Positions 9,101 to 16,588 of a stretch of 20,333 bases of DNA are shown here, in pieces. The translations under genes and the position numbers were made by a program. A model generated the notes under the pieces. That model was given only the letters and a program-made list of their open reading frames with translations. It did not search any database and was not told the DNA's origin. Position 1 is the stretch's first letter; every line of letters starts with the position of its first letter. The DNA comes from Bacteroidota bacterium (GTDB taxonomy: Bacteria > Bacteroidota > Bacteroidia > Sphingobacteriales > Sphingobacteriaceae): contig JABDEQ010000048.1 of the NCBI GenBank assembly GCA_013286985.1, positions 1 to 20,333 on the forward strand, given 5' to 3'.

Positions 9101-10179
9101 TCGCCCAGATCTGTAAATGCTAATATATCCCTTGAACCGGTGGTGCTATTGATCCGGTTAGTTACCCATACCTCAATTTTTGTAATATTTACATTTGAGC
9201 TGATGATGGGAATATTGGCAAGTGCCTTATTATAGTTGTTTCTGAAAAATTGCGATAAGAAGAAGTGTTTATTAGCATCGTAATTAGACGACGACAATTT
9301 AAAATTACCTTGCTGTGCGCCATTTTTTATGGTGATACTTTGTGATTGTGACCGCTGCTGTGATAAAATAGTGGTAACATCCAGCTTACCAAATTTAAAC
9401 TGAGCTTTTACACCAAATAAGGCCTGGCTGCCTGTAATTAACGTTGTATTGAGTGGCATACTCACCGTACCCACTTCTATCTTTTGTATAATCTCGTCCT
9501 TATGGCCTGTATATTCCAGTTTAATTTGATTTTCAAACTGGAACTGGGCGTCGGTGTTATAATTGGTGGTAATTTTTAATTTATCGCCTATAGTACCGGT
9601 AATGTTTAATTGTATTTTTTGGTCAAAATTAAAGTTAAACTGATCACGCTGCCGGGTACTGAACAACGGATTTTGATTCTCGTTGATTTGACCGGACATG
9701 ATAGCCTGAGCCGAACCCTGGGGCCTTATATCGATAGTCGATCCGCCAAATATCTGATCAAAAGTTTGGCTCCTTATCTTTATCTGCGGAATAAAGCCGG
9801 GCTGCTGCGATTGATAAGCATAATTATCGGATAGTTGCTGAAAATAGGCTCTTTGGTTTTCTCTTTCTCTTAAATGTAAATATTGTTCAAACGTGAGATA
9901 TTGTGGTGGACGATATAATAGGTTGCCAACCCTTTCATATAAAATATACATATTGAGATTAGGGTCATACTCAATAGTACGCACAAGGTTAGGAGGGTCA
10001 ATATCAAATACCCCTTCCTGCAGGCGTATATTTCTTGGATCTTTTGAATTATCAGGAACCTTTACCGTACCCGTATCTCTTTTACCCGAAGTTTGTTGTG
10101 CAAAAACATTCCCCAATCCGCAAAATGCAGAAAGAAAGAAGATGCTTACAAATACTTTTGAGGTAAAAATTTTAATCAA
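3133..10179 (-). CDS. sprA: SprA, outer-membrane translocon of the type IX secretion system
   Basis: SprA forms the giant outer-membrane channel of the type IX secretion system and is needed for gliding in motile relatives. At 2348 residues the length suits the family (about 2400 in Flavobacterium johnsoniae). A signal peptide covers about residues 1-27, with likely cleavage at VFA|QQ. The N-terminal region has the family's PPQYLTFEQY segment and long stretches of amphipathic strands; acidic loops near residues 1055-1070 (DIGLDGLNDADE) and 1150-1170 (EDVNHDNNMDQDDE) are usual in SprA and may bind metal. The protein ends in a strand, as expected of a beta-barrel. The start is a TTG at 10177-10179: an in-frame TGA lies four codons upstream and no ATG is available, and this start gives a complete signal peptide. 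It begins 26 bases after ruvA, probably in one operon. The stop lies within the terminator stem. Confidence 0.97.
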   Translation of the reverse strand: MIKIFTSKVFVSIFFLSAFCGLGNVFAQQTSGKRDTGTVKVPDNSKDPRNIRLQEGVFDIDPPNLVRTIEYDPNLNMYILYERVGNLLYRPPQYLTFEQYLHLRERENQRAYFQQLSDNYAYQSQQPGFIPQIKIRSQTFDQIFGGSTIDIRPQGSAQAIMSGQINENQNPLFSTRQRDQFNFNFDQKIQLNITGTIGDKLKITTNYNTDAQFQFENQIKLEYTGHKDEIIQKIEVGTVSMPLNTTLITGSQALFGVKAQFKFGKLDVTTILSQQRSQSQSITIKNGAQQGNFKLSSSNYDANKHFFLSQFFRNNYNKALANIPIISSNVNITKIEVWVTNRINSTTGSRDILAFTDLGENSPYNTTLVKGGPGYSGLPAGFQGPGFPQESNSLLRNLPVNARLTNDPKNTISTYFASSGNSDNYAKLTYARLLTSKEYTLHPQLGFISLNYPLNNDEVLAVAYQYTYNGTQYQVGEFSSDVPVDPNTPKVLFVKLLKNELLKTNLPTWNLMMKNIYPLNAYQISPNNFKLTISRLDDQSGIQKPIMEEGQNTKSKLWIQLTDLDNLDQQQNKQPDGYFDFLPGITIDPQNGLLIFPVLEPFGADLSKQFNPGETDLIKRYVYQPLYDSTQTVAQQLFPQLNRYTIEGTYSATGGSDYQLNAVNIPQGSVVVTAGALKLVEGTDYTVDYSAGRIRILNTALLASGQPITVNVENNALFGVQQKSLYGARLNYHVNDNLNIGATIMHLTEQPITQNEIIGQESISNTIYGFDVNYNSPSRLLTRLVDKIPLIHTKVPSSISFNGEFADLLPGSPSALNFAGSKNGTAYLDDFENSQSIIQLNSSTGWQISGTPQMFTEANNFNDLSYGYHRARLAFYNIDPIFYTGSTIPINRNELSNNYVRQVIETEVFPFKQSPTGSPLPIATFDLAYYPSIRGPYNYTTTNVNSDGTLANPAGNWGGIFRGLNSNDFQALNVQYIEFWVMDPFINKPNSTGGELYFNLGNISEDILKDGQKSLENGLPVDGTLTNVIETNWGRVPKLQPVVNSFDSDPNSRALQDIGLDGLNDADEQTKFAGVVQKVKAQVSATAGAAFAADPSSDDYQYYQGPALDRAGAGILQRYSRYNGTEGNSPTTQQSQALLGLQTSAATSIPDGEDVNHDNNMDQDDEYFQYHVPIHPSGMVVGQNFITDKVIAPVTLANGSKVNVTWYQFRIPINAYESAVGGIQDFKSIRYIRTFLTGFADTAIFRFATLQLVRGEWRAFNTENNPANVIADPSIVNPPLDNSSIDVETVNIEENGNRTPIPYVVPPGIQRQTDYTNLQANTKLNEQSLSVLVSALRDGYSRAAFRLFNNDLRKYKHLQMFIHAEGTTLRNNDVSAFIRLGADYVNNYYEYEIPLQVTQPPTTDPASIWPAANELDLELSLLTNAKLARNAAKYNGQPWPLTMPYTLVDGHNKITIVGEPDLSQVTTVMLGVRNPLKTPATASTDDGMDKSATVWFDELRLTDFDNQGGWAAVGHFNAKLADFANVTISGNKTTAGFGTLDSRMEDRSLDDVGGYDVAANIELGKVFPDKSGVHIPAYIDVSKQISTPQYDPAAPDILLKQTLANTPSVQKRDSIKEAAESYTQRTSLNLTNVHKAKTDAKAPSHIWDLENWNATVAYTEYEHHDFTTLQDLEKTYHVALAYNFTTQPKYYSPFSKIIKKNTLALIRDINFDLAPTRLNYSISFDRFYSENTLRNNDPTDEVPIPTTYNKTFNITRIYGIGWNLTKSLTMDLDATNLSTVDEPAGRINGLKIDTLWDRILNLGRTTNYNHTLNINYTVPVNKIPGLDWVTLVTHYSTHFTWQGQALFAIEDPQFDVGNSIQNSRTIQLNPTLNFDQFYKKFSFIKKATSADNTNGLTRILVNLLTSIKSISGTYTNTEGTFIPGYLPQSNFLGEDLTYNSPGIPFLFGSQADLRQTALQHGWISTDTLQNQLYVTTFNQDLHLKSTVQPFKDLRIDLMAFKTQDHTYQTNFKSIDGSDNIQSYNPVTSGDYSISYFTLATAFSKISGVNNTSPIFEKFETDRLIISQRLGKDNPNSTGLVTGGYADGYSANSQNVVVPAFLAAYTGRSASTSSLSQFPDIPIPNWQITYNGLSHIKPFNDVFESLDITSGYRSSYNVSGYTTLLQYQALNGAVSSRDANNDFLPYYQFSTVTIFEQFVPLIGFNGRFKNSMTATLEYRQSRSLSLSVLNSQLAQQNQNVLVFGWGYHAKNFRWPFGWFSGRKQNNDVNFKVDFSLQDNKTLIYQADVAQAQISSGAQNITVRPTIDYVINQRFNLSLFYDSNITRPYTSQTFNTAFTNFGINLKLLLQ

Positions 10180-10205
10180 GGTCAGGGTTCAAATTATATA
10201 AATTT

Positions 10206-10790
10206 CTATAAACTTTTTAGTGCTCCTTTTATCAATTGTTCAACGGTCATATCTCCGCTATTTCTATTTAGTTCCTGTTCTATCACTTTTTCTGCAGCAT
10301 TTCGCACAAATCCCAGCATTACCAATGCAGAAAGCGCTTCTTCTTTAACCGTTTTATTTAGCGGCGCCGGGCTTAAAGTATCTGACCCTTCTTTTTTCAG
10401 CTTGTCCTGTAACTCCAGAATAATGCGCTGGGCAGACTTTGGACCGATACCCTTTATACGTTGTATTAAGGATACATTGCCCGAAATAATTGCATTTTGA
10501 ATTTCTTCGGGCGTTACAGATGACAGCATCATCCGGCCGGTATTAGGCCCAATACCCGATATTGATATTAAATGCAAAAATAAACGGCGTTCGCCCTCGT
10601 CGATAAACCCATACAAGGTATGCGCATCCTCTTTTACGTGTAACCAGGTAAACAGTTTACACCTTTCGTTATTTCCGAGCTTTGAATAGGTATTTAAAGA
10701 AATATTGATGTGATACCCCACCCCACCGGCATCAATTACCACAAATGCAGCGTTTTTAAAAACTAATTTACCATCAATATAAGCGTACAT
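10206..10790 (-). CDS. ruvA: Holliday junction branch migration protein RuvA
   Basis: RuvA binds four-way DNA junctions as a tetramer and loads the RuvB motor during recombination and repair. The 194 residues show the three usual domains: an N-terminal OB fold (about 1-63, starting MYAYIDGKLV), a middle domain with two helix-hairpin-helix motifs (SGIGPNTG at about 78-85 and KGIGPKSA at 113-120), and a C-terminal three-helix domain (about 146-194) of the type that touches RuvB. Length is normal. The ATG at 10788-10790 is well placed. It lies 26 bases after maeB and 26 bases before sprA, all on one strand, so it is probably co-transcribed with both. As I recall, the maeB-ruvA-sprA order recurs in other Bacteroidota, although the functions are unrelated. 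ruvB and ruvC are not in the window. Confidence 0.97.
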   Translation of the reverse strand: MYAYIDGKLVFKNAAFVVIDAGGVGYHINISLNTYSKLGNNERCKLFTWLHVKEDAHTLYGFIDEGERRLFLHLISISGIGPNTGRMMLSSVTPEEIQNAIISGNVSLIQRIKGIGPKSAQRIILELQDKLKKEGSDTLSPAPLNKTVKEEALSALVMLGFVRNAAEKVIEQELNRNSGDMTVEQLIKGALKSL

Positions 10791-10816
10791 GTTTTGTCAA
10801 ATTTTCGGCTGGAGGT

Positions 10817-13102
10817 TTATTTTCCTAATAATTGTTTTTCTTTTTCCTGGGCATCAACAACGGCAATGGTTATCATATTTACTATTTCTCTAACCGAGCT
10901 GCCCAGCTGCAATACGTGCACCGGCTTTTTCAGTCCAAGCAAAATTGGGCCAACCGCCTCAGCTCCACCCATTTCCTGCAATAATTTATAAGCTATGTTA
11001 CCCGATTCCAGATTCGGAAAGATAAGGGTATTTGCGGGTTTTCCTTTTAATGTTGAAAAAGGAAAATTATCGGCAAGTAAATCAGCATTCAGGGCAAAGT
11101 TTGCCTGCATATCGCCATCAATAACCATATCAGGGTATTTGTCGTGCAGTATGCGCACCGCTTCGCGCACCTTTTCAGGTATCAATCCCTCATTTGATCC
11201 AAAGTTGGAATAAGAAAGCAAAGCAACACGCGGATTAATATTAAACTGTTTAACTGAATGCTCAATCAGCACAGTTATATCCACCAGATCCTGAACCGAT
11301 GGGTTCACATTCACCGTTGTATCACCAAAAAATATAGGTCCTTTTTTGGTAATCATCATGTACATACCAGCTACACGGCTAACACCATCGCCAGTACCAA
11401 TAATCTGCAAAGCAGGCTTGATGGTGGTTACATAATCTTTTGTTAAACCAGATATAAGCGCATCGGCTTCGCCAAACTGAACCATGCAGGCACCATAATA
11501 ATTCCTGTCGTGCAAAAGCTTTCTCGATTCATAAAGTGTTACCCCCCTGCGCTGGCGTTTGCTGTATAAATAATCGGCATATTCTTCAATGCGTTCGCAA
11601 TTTTCGCTTGGGTCAATGATGTGGACATCGCCAAGGTCAATCTCATTTTCACGCATTATTTGCTTTATCTTCTCAATATTGCCCAGTAAAACCGGGGTAG
11701 CAATGCCCTCTTCTTTTACAATTTGGGCCGCTTTTAAAATTTTATAGGTATCAGCCTCAGCAAAAACTATTTTTTTAGGATTTTGCTTTGCTTTATTGGT
11801 TAAACTCCGCAGCAGCTTATCATTGATACCAATCCTCAGCCTCAATTCCTCTCTATAGGCATCCCAATCGCTGATGGCCAGTCTTGCAACACCCGAATCA
11901 ACTGCCGCGCGGGCAACAGCCAATGATACTTCGGTAATAAGGCGCGGGTCCATCGGTTTGGGAATAATATAATCCCTGCCAAATTTTAAATTGGTGGTAT
12001 TATAGGCCAGGTTCACGGATTCCGGTATTGGTTTTTTGGCCATTTCGGCAATTGCATTTACCGCGGCAATTTTCATTTCTTCGTTAATAGCCGTGGCCCT
12101 TACATCCAGCGCGCCTCTGAATATGTATGGAAACCCGATTACATTGTTAACCTGATTAGGAAAATCTGACCTTCCGGTAGCCATTATAATATCTTTACGG
12201 GCATTTATTGCCAGATCATAAGCAATTTCGGGCTCAGGATTAGCCATAGCAAAAACAATAGGATTTTTTGCCATTCCTTTCAGCATATCCGGTGTCACTA
12301 CATTTCCGGCAGAAAGTCCGACAAAAACATCGGCATTTTTCATAGCCTCTGCAAGTGTCTTTATATCCTTTCTGTCGGTAGCAAATTCCATCCGGATGTC
12401 GTCAAGGTCTGTGCGGGCGGGTGTAATCAAACCGTTGATGTCAAACATCACCAGGTTTTCTTTTTTTACTCCCAGGGCAAGGTACATTTTTGAGCATGAC
12501 ACCGCAGCGGCTCCTGCACCGTTCACAACCATTTTTATTTTGTCCAGCTTTTTTCCTTGTATTTCGCATGCATTCATCAATGCCGCGCCCGAAATAATTG
12601 CTGTTCCGTGCTGATCATCGTGCATCACCGGAATTTTCATTTCGGCTTTCAGGCGGCGTTCAATTTCAAAACAGGTTGGGGCCGAAATATCTTCGAGGTT
12701 TATGCCTCCAAAAGTGGGTTCAAGCGCTTTAACAATGGCTACAAATTCATCAACTGTTTTTGCATTAACTTCGAGGTCAAAAACATCTATATCAGCATAA
12801 ATTTTAAACAACAGTCCTTTACCCTCCATAACCGGTTTGCTTGCTTCGGGGCCAATGTTTCCCAGGCCCAATACAGCTGTTCCGTTAGTGATTACACCTA
12901 CCAGGTTACCCTTGGCAGTATATTTATAAACGTCTTCAATATTATCTGCAATACGTAAACAAGGCTCAGCCACACCAGGCGAATAAGCCATGGATAAGTC
13001 ACGTTGCGAATTGGTGGGTTTTGTAGGTACTACCTGTATTTTACCGGGGCGTCCCTTTGAATGGTAATTTAATGCGTCCTGGTTACGGGTGGGTTTATTC
13101 AT
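10817..13102 (-). CDS. maeB: NADP-dependent malic enzyme with C-terminal phosphotransacetylase-like domain
   Basis: The enzyme decarboxylates malate to pyruvate, making NAD(P)H. The 761 residues give the long MaeB layout: a malic domain (about 1-180), an NAD(P)-binding Rossmann domain (about 185-420, NGAGAAA at 194-200) and a phosphate acetyl/butyryl-transferase-like region (about 430-755), which in MaeB is thought to be regulatory (acetyl-CoA response in E. coli). Likely catalytic residues are Tyr40 (SMAYSPGVA) and Lys95 (VMEGKG); Glu137-Asp138 and the HDDQHGT motif (161-167) should bind the divalent metal. NADP rather than NAD preference is inferred from the fused architecture. ATG start at 13100-13102. 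A TAATTTTG box 20 bases upstream suggests its own promoter, and the terminator of the preceding gene also separates it. ruvA and sprA follow closely and may depend on this promoter. Confidence 0.96.
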   Translation of the reverse strand: MNKPTRNQDALNYHSKGRPGKIQVVPTKPTNSQRDLSMAYSPGVAEPCLRIADNIEDVYKYTAKGNLVGVITNGTAVLGLGNIGPEASKPVMEGKGLLFKIYADIDVFDLEVNAKTVDEFVAIVKALEPTFGGINLEDISAPTCFEIERRLKAEMKIPVMHDDQHGTAIISGAALMNACEIQGKKLDKIKMVVNGAGAAAVSCSKMYLALGVKKENLVMFDINGLITPARTDLDDIRMEFATDRKDIKTLAEAMKNADVFVGLSAGNVVTPDMLKGMAKNPIVFAMANPEPEIAYDLAINARKDIIMATGRSDFPNQVNNVIGFPYIFRGALDVRATAINEEMKIAAVNAIAEMAKKPIPESVNLAYNTTNLKFGRDYIIPKPMDPRLITEVSLAVARAAVDSGVARLAISDWDAYREELRLRIGINDKLLRSLTNKAKQNPKKIVFAEADTYKILKAAQIVKEEGIATPVLLGNIEKIKQIMRENEIDLGDVHIIDPSENCERIEEYADYLYSKRQRRGVTLYESRKLLHDRNYYGACMVQFGEADALISGLTKDYVTTIKPALQIIGTGDGVSRVAGMYMMITKKGPIFFGDTTVNVNPSVQDLVDITVLIEHSVKQFNINPRVALLSYSNFGSNEGLIPEKVREAVRILHDKYPDMVIDGDMQANFALNADLLADNFPFSTLKGKPANTLIFPNLESGNIAYKLLQEMGGAEAVGPILLGLKKPVHVLQLGSSVREIVNMITIAVVDAQEKEKQLLGK

Positions 13103-13121
13103 TTTATCAGTTTCAAGTACA

Positions 13122-13129
13122 CAAAATTA
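13122..13129 (-). promoter_or_regulatory. candidate -7 promoter box for maeB-ruvA-sprA
   Basis: Read on the - strand this is TAATTTTG, a full match to the Bacteroidota -7 consensus TAnnTTTG. It would start transcription roughly 10-15 bases before the maeB ATG. No clear -33 TTTG is seen; the nearest T-rich stretch at the right distance is TTTTC around 13145. The preceding gene's terminator lies just upstream, which is a natural place for a new promoter. Confidence 0.45.
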
Positions 13130-13154
13130 CAACTCTTTTTAGCCGAAAACAGCA

Positions 13155-13186
13155 TAAAAAAGGCCCAAAACGTAAAGATTGAGCCT
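13155..13186 (-). terminator. Intrinsic terminator after the LysM transglycosylase gene
   Basis: On the - strand RNA, AGGCUCAA (13186-13179) pairs with UUGGGCCU (13168-13161) over 8 bp with one U-G wobble and a 10-base loop, followed at once by a run of U (13160-13156). It is about 145 bases past the transglycosylase stop and just upstream of the maeB promoter box. On the + strand the wobble becomes a C-A mismatch, so the hairpin favours leftward transcription. Confidence 0.65.
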
Positions 13187-13280
13187 GATAGAAAAATCAT
13201 TACAGAGTGATCTGAAAATGAATACGATGTAAATTTTAGATAACTCATGATAAAGGATTGGTTCTGATTTTTTCAATATT

Positions 13281-13339
13281 TAAAGGTCCAAACCAGTAAA
13301 ATGTACTGGGTTTGGTGCTTATATCTTCCTTAACCTTTA
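13281..13339 (-). other. Compound hairpin spanning the transglycosylase stop codon and 3' UTR
   Basis: CCAAACCAGTA (13288-13298) pairs with TACTGGGTTTGG (13304-13315) over 11 bp with a single bulged G and a 5-base loop. Directly outside it, TAAAGGT (13281-13287) pairs with ACCTTTA (13333-13339), leaving bases 13316-13332 as an asymmetric bulge. The outer right arm covers the last codons of the transglycosylase, and the stop codon (13332-13330) lies at the edge of the bulge. There is no T tract after it, so it is not itself a standard terminator. It may stabilise the 3' end of the mRNA. The inner hairpin is clear; its role is inferred. Confidence 0.5.
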
Positions 13340-14733
13340 CTTATCCTGATGGTCATCCCTGGTTGGAGATGATTTTTCTTTAAACCGTTCATTGATCTTA
13401 TTTTTTCGACTGAAGCGCCTTCAAATTTTGATGCTATGCTACTCAAAGTATCGCCTGCCTTAACTTTGTAAGTTATGTATTCGGCATGATGTTTTACCGA
13501 AGATTTGTCGTCAGTTTCATCTACCGTTTCCTTTAATTTGAGTCGTTGCCCAAGTACGACTTTGTTGCTGTGCAAATGATTCCAGGCTTTAAGATCGCTC
13601 AGCTCAATACCGTAAGTATCTGCTACATCGCCAAGCGTTTCGCCGCGCCTTACCCGGTGATAAGATGGAATATCCTCTTCTTTCTTTGCTGCATATGGCG
13701 CATAAAAGCTTTGCGGCGATTGAGGAACAATATTGCTGTTATTTAAAGTTTCGTATAGTGCGCTGTATTTTTCCTTGTCAATTTGAGGGATAATTAACCG
13801 GCGTGGCACCTTGCTGGTTCCATTAATAATTTGCCTTTTATAGGCAGGGTTTAAAATAGCCAGATCTTTAACATCAACATTTAATGTTTGGGCAATTGCA
13901 GCCAGCGACACATACTTGTTTACCAGAACGGTGTCTGTTTTCATTGCAAAATTGCAAGGCTGTGGTACTATATTGAGTTTGTTGTAATAATTCATTATGT
14001 AAGCCACAGCAATAAATGCCGGCACATAGCCACGGGTTTCAACAGGCAAATACTGGCGTATCGACCAAAAATCTGTCGCGCCACCGGCTTTATCAATTGC
14101 ATGTTCAACATTACTTTTGCCACAGTTGTATGATGCAATGGCAAGCAGCCAGTCGCCAAACTCTTCATAGGCATCTTTGAGGTAAGCTGCAGCCGCATAA
14201 CTGGCTTGTATCGGGTCGCGGCGCTCATCAACATAATCATCAATATTAAGGCCATATAGTTTACCGGTGGTAAACATAAATTGCCACGGACCAGTAGCAC
14301 CTACCCTTGAAACAGCATACGGATCAAGCTTTGATTCTACTATCGATAAATATTTGATTTCGTCGGGAATACCAGCATCATGAAAAGCTTTTTCATAAAT
14401 GGGGAAATAATATTTCGTTAAGCCCAAAACATGGCCCATCTCATCGCGGTTATGCGAGTAGATTTCGATATAGCTTTGCACATATTCGTTATAATCTAAC
14501 TGAATATCTTTTTTGATAGAATCAAGCCGGTGTTTAAATATTCCGCTTTGAGCCGTTAAGGGAGCTGGCTGGTTAACTACCGGAACAACAATTGTGTCCT
14601 GATAATTAGCTGCAACATTTTGGAACGCATTATCGCTATTAGTTAAGATTTTAGTTGCCGGGATAAAAGATGGAGAAGCCTTAACAATTTGTAGCGATAT
14701 AAAACAGATAATTAAAGTAAATAATCTCTTCAT
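13330..14733 (-). CDS. MltD-like lytic transglycosylase with C-terminal LysM domains
   Basis: It should cleave the glycan strands of peptidoglycan, forming 1,6-anhydro ends, in the periplasm. The 467-residue protein has a signal peptide (about 1-19, MKRLFTLIICFISLQIVKA). A family 1 transglycosylase (SLT) domain spans about 105-250, with catalytic Glu133 in IVESKLDP, then GATGPWQFM (145-153) and IASYNCGKSNV (199-209), both diagnostic. Two LysM peptidoglycan-binding domains follow at about 358-400 (YHRVRRGETLGDVADTYG) and 420-465 (ITYKVKAGDTLSSIASKF). A third, weaker LysM-like unit lies near 270-315 (VSLAAIAQTLNV with LAILNPAY). This is the usual MltD order. No lipobox is seen, unlike E. coli MltD. 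It lies 58 bases after gatA on the same strand and has its own terminator. Confidence 0.93.
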   Translation of the reverse strand: MKRLFTLIICFISLQIVKASPSFIPATKILTNSDNAFQNVAANYQDTIVVPVVNQPAPLTAQSGIFKHRLDSIKKDIQLDYNEYVQSYIEIYSHNRDEMGHVLGLTKYYFPIYEKAFHDAGIPDEIKYLSIVESKLDPYAVSRVGATGPWQFMFTTGKLYGLNIDDYVDERRDPIQASYAAAAYLKDAYEEFGDWLLAIASYNCGKSNVEHAIDKAGGATDFWSIRQYLPVETRGYVPAFIAVAYIMNYYNKLNIVPQPCNFAMKTDTVLVNKYVSLAAIAQTLNVDVKDLAILNPAYKRQIINGTSKVPRRLIIPQIDKEKYSALYETLNNSNIVPQSPQSFYAPYAAKKEEDIPSYHRVRRGETLGDVADTYGIELSDLKAWNHLHSNKVVLGQRLKLKETVDETDDKSSVKHHAEYITYKVKAGDTLSSIASKFEGASVEKIRSMNGLKKNHLQPGMTIRISKG

Positions 14734-14791
14734 TCTTCAATGGGTTTAAACCAATACACCTATGTCACCAACTTACTAATATATTAACTTT

Positions 14792-16216
14792 CTATAGTTC
14801 AAGGAAATATTTAGAAAAATTCAATAGTTCCTGCTCTTCAAAATGCCGCGTTAATAATTGTAAACCTAACGGCAATCCGTCGTTATTATTGCCCGCAGGT
14901 AAAGAAATTGCGGGCGCCCCGGTTAAAGAAGCTTGTACGGTAAATATATCAGAAAGATACGTTGTTACCGGATCTTTTTCTTTTCGTCCTAATGGAAAAG
15001 CGGGTTCAGGTGCGGTAGGTATCAGTATAAAATCGTATTCTTTTAAAATAGCATCTGTTTTTTCTCTTATTAAACGGCGCACTTTTTGGGCCTTTGCAAA
15101 ATAGGCATCATAATACCCTGCACTCAATACAAAGGTGCCCAGCATTATACGGCGCTTTACCTCTTTTCCAAAACCTTCGGATCGCGATTTTTTGTAGGTC
15201 GATAATAAATCAGTTGCCGCAGGGCTGCGGTAACCGTAATGTACCCCATCATATCTCGAAAGGTTTGATGACGCTTCGGCCATAGCAAGAACATAATATG
15301 TCGGCACTATATAATCCAGAAACTCAAAAGCAATAGGCTTAACAGTATGTCCGTCAGCCCTCAACTTATCGATATATTTAGCGAGTGCGTTTTTAACTTC
15401 AGAGTCAACACCCGGGCTTGACAAAGCTTCCTGTAAATAGGCAATCTTTTTGGGACCTGGTTTTTCTATATTTTCCTTAAAAGATGGAACTTTAACATTG
15501 GCCAAGGTGCTATCGTATTCATCAGGCCCGGCCATAACTTCTAATAAAAGCGCTGCATCTTCTACTGACTTTGTTATAGGCCCAATCTGATCAAATGAGG
15601 ATGCGTAAGCAATAATTCCATGCCTTGAAATACGACCGTAGGTAGGTTTTAATCCAACCAAGCCACAAAAGGCTGCGGGCTGTCTTACAGAACCTCCCGT
15701 ATCGGTACCAATCGCCGCGTGGCACATTCCCGCCTGTACGGCAACCGCCGATCCACCGGATGAACCACCGCCAACACGCGTGTTATCTGCAAAGTTTTTT
15801 ACGGGGCCATAAAACGAGTTTTCATTAGATGCTCCCATTCCAAACTCATCGCAGTTGCAACGGCCTATAATCACAGCATCTTCTGCTAACAAACGCTCAA
15901 CAATCGTTGATGAATAAACAGAAGTAAAGCCTTGTAAAATTTTTGATGATGCGCTAACCTTATGGTCTTTAAAGCATATATTATCTTTAATGGCAATAAC
16001 CATACCGGCAAGCTTGCCGGCAGTGCCCTGTTTTATACGGGAGTCAACATTGCGGGCGCTAACAAGCGCGTCACTTTCAAACACTTCGTTAAAAGCGTTT
16101 AAATGAGTATTTGAAGCAATTTTATTCAGATAGCCTTTTACCAGTTTTTCAACAGTAACCTCTCCAATTGCAATCTCTCTCTTTATTTCGCTTAAAGAGG
16201 CAAAAGATTTAGTCAT
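14792..16216 (-). CDS. gatA: Asp-tRNA(Asn)/Glu-tRNA(Gln) amidotransferase subunit A
   Basis: GatA is the glutaminase subunit of GatCAB. It releases ammonia from glutamine, and GatB then uses the ammonia to amidate mischarged Glu-tRNA(Gln) or Asp-tRNA(Asn). The 474 residues show the amidase signature with the Ser-cisSer-Lys triad: Lys77 (VIAIKDNI), Ser152 (VGGGSSGGS) and the nucleophile Ser176 (GTDTGGSVRQP), spaced as in characterised GatA proteins. The early segment MTKSFASLSEIKREI is typical of the family. Length is normal and the ATG at 16214-16216 is the natural start. gatB and gatC are not in the window, so the complex is not encoded as one operon here. A hairpin with a T tract ends only 14 bases before the start codon, which raises the question of how gatA is transcribed. 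Other amidase-signature enzymes are less likely given the full-length match. Confidence 0.95.
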   Translation of the reverse strand: MTKSFASLSEIKREIAIGEVTVEKLVKGYLNKIASNTHLNAFNEVFESDALVSARNVDSRIKQGTAGKLAGMVIAIKDNICFKDHKVSASSKILQGFTSVYSSTIVERLLAEDAVIIGRCNCDEFGMGASNENSFYGPVKNFADNTRVGGGSSGGSAVAVQAGMCHAAIGTDTGGSVRQPAAFCGLVGLKPTYGRISRHGIIAYASSFDQIGPITKSVEDAALLLEVMAGPDEYDSTLANVKVPSFKENIEKPGPKKIAYLQEALSSPGVDSEVKNALAKYIDKLRADGHTVKPIAFEFLDYIVPTYYVLAMAEASSNLSRYDGVHYGYRSPAATDLLSTYKKSRSEGFGKEVKRRIMLGTFVLSAGYYDAYFAKAQKVRRLIREKTDAILKEYDFILIPTAPEPAFPLGRKEKDPVTTYLSDIFTVQASLTGAPAISLPAGNNNDGLPLGLQLLTRHFEEQELLNFSKYFLEL

Positions 16217-16221
16217 GGGGC

Positions 16222-16271
16222 TAAAATAAAAAACTTATCCGTTGAAATATAAAATATCAACAGATAAGTTT
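16222..16271 (-). terminator. Hairpin and T tract between tatA and gatA
   Basis: Bases 16231-16245 and 16257-16271 form a 15-bp stem with one C-A mismatch (16240/16262) and an 11-base AT-rich loop. On the - strand the hairpin is followed by TTTATTTTA (16230-16222), as in an intrinsic terminator after the small tatA gene (stop at 16312). It ends very close to the gatA start, so it could instead act as an attenuator or leader structure for gatA. Confidence 0.6.
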
Positions 16272-16311
16272 GTAATTTGATAAAAAGAATAAAAAAATAT
16301 CCTGCCTAAAA

Positions 16312-16536
16312 TTAAACTTTAGGCTTTTCTTCTGGAGTTGGAGTTGAAGCAGGAGGAGTTGTAGTGGTGGTTGTGGTAGTATTGTTGGTACTGCTACTTT
16401 CGCCATTTGAAGCATCTTTAAACTCTTTCATCCCCTTGCCCAGGCCTTTCATTAATTCAGGAATTTTTTTACCTCCAAAAAACAGCACAAGTACTAACAA
16501 AATTAAAATAATATGCTGCGGTTCTAATAGTCCCAT
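16312..16536 (-). CDS. tatA: Small TatA/E-type twin-arginine translocase subunit
   Basis: TatA proteins form the conduit by which the Tat system exports folded proteins across the inner membrane. The 74-residue product has the classic layout: a short N-terminus with a polar Glu5, one hydrophobic helix (about 8-20, [12 protein letters not shown]), the [16 protein letters not shown] hinge and amphipathic helix (20-35), and a polar tail. The FGG rather than FGP hinge points to TatA, not TatB. The tail carries a run of eight Thr followed by Pro/Ser/Thr. It lies 52 bases after a second TatA-type gene and is followed by a hairpin terminator. tatC is not in the window. Confidence 0.93.
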   Translation of the reverse strand: MGLLEPQHIILILLVLVLFFGGKKIPELMKGLGKGMKEFKDASNGESSSTNNTTTTTTTTPPASTPTPEEKPKV

Positions 16537-16588
16537 GATTTGAATTTTTTATATACGTTAATTTTTATTTTGATTTCTTAATTTAATT

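Noticed and set aside
12557..12958. 133-residue + strand open frame opposite maeB
   Set aside because: Cys/Phe/Asn-rich composition without a domain, fully antisense to a conserved region of the malic enzyme.
14743..14752. GGTTTAAACC palindrome before the transglycosylase gene
   Set aside because: Only 10 bases, AT-rich and without a loop or a second copy; not enough to claim an operator.
16340..16400. Low-complexity Thr-codon repeats in the small tatA gene
   Set aside because: It encodes an eight-Thr tail in the disordered C-terminus common to TatA proteins; the codons are mixed, so it is not a clean phase-variable repeat.
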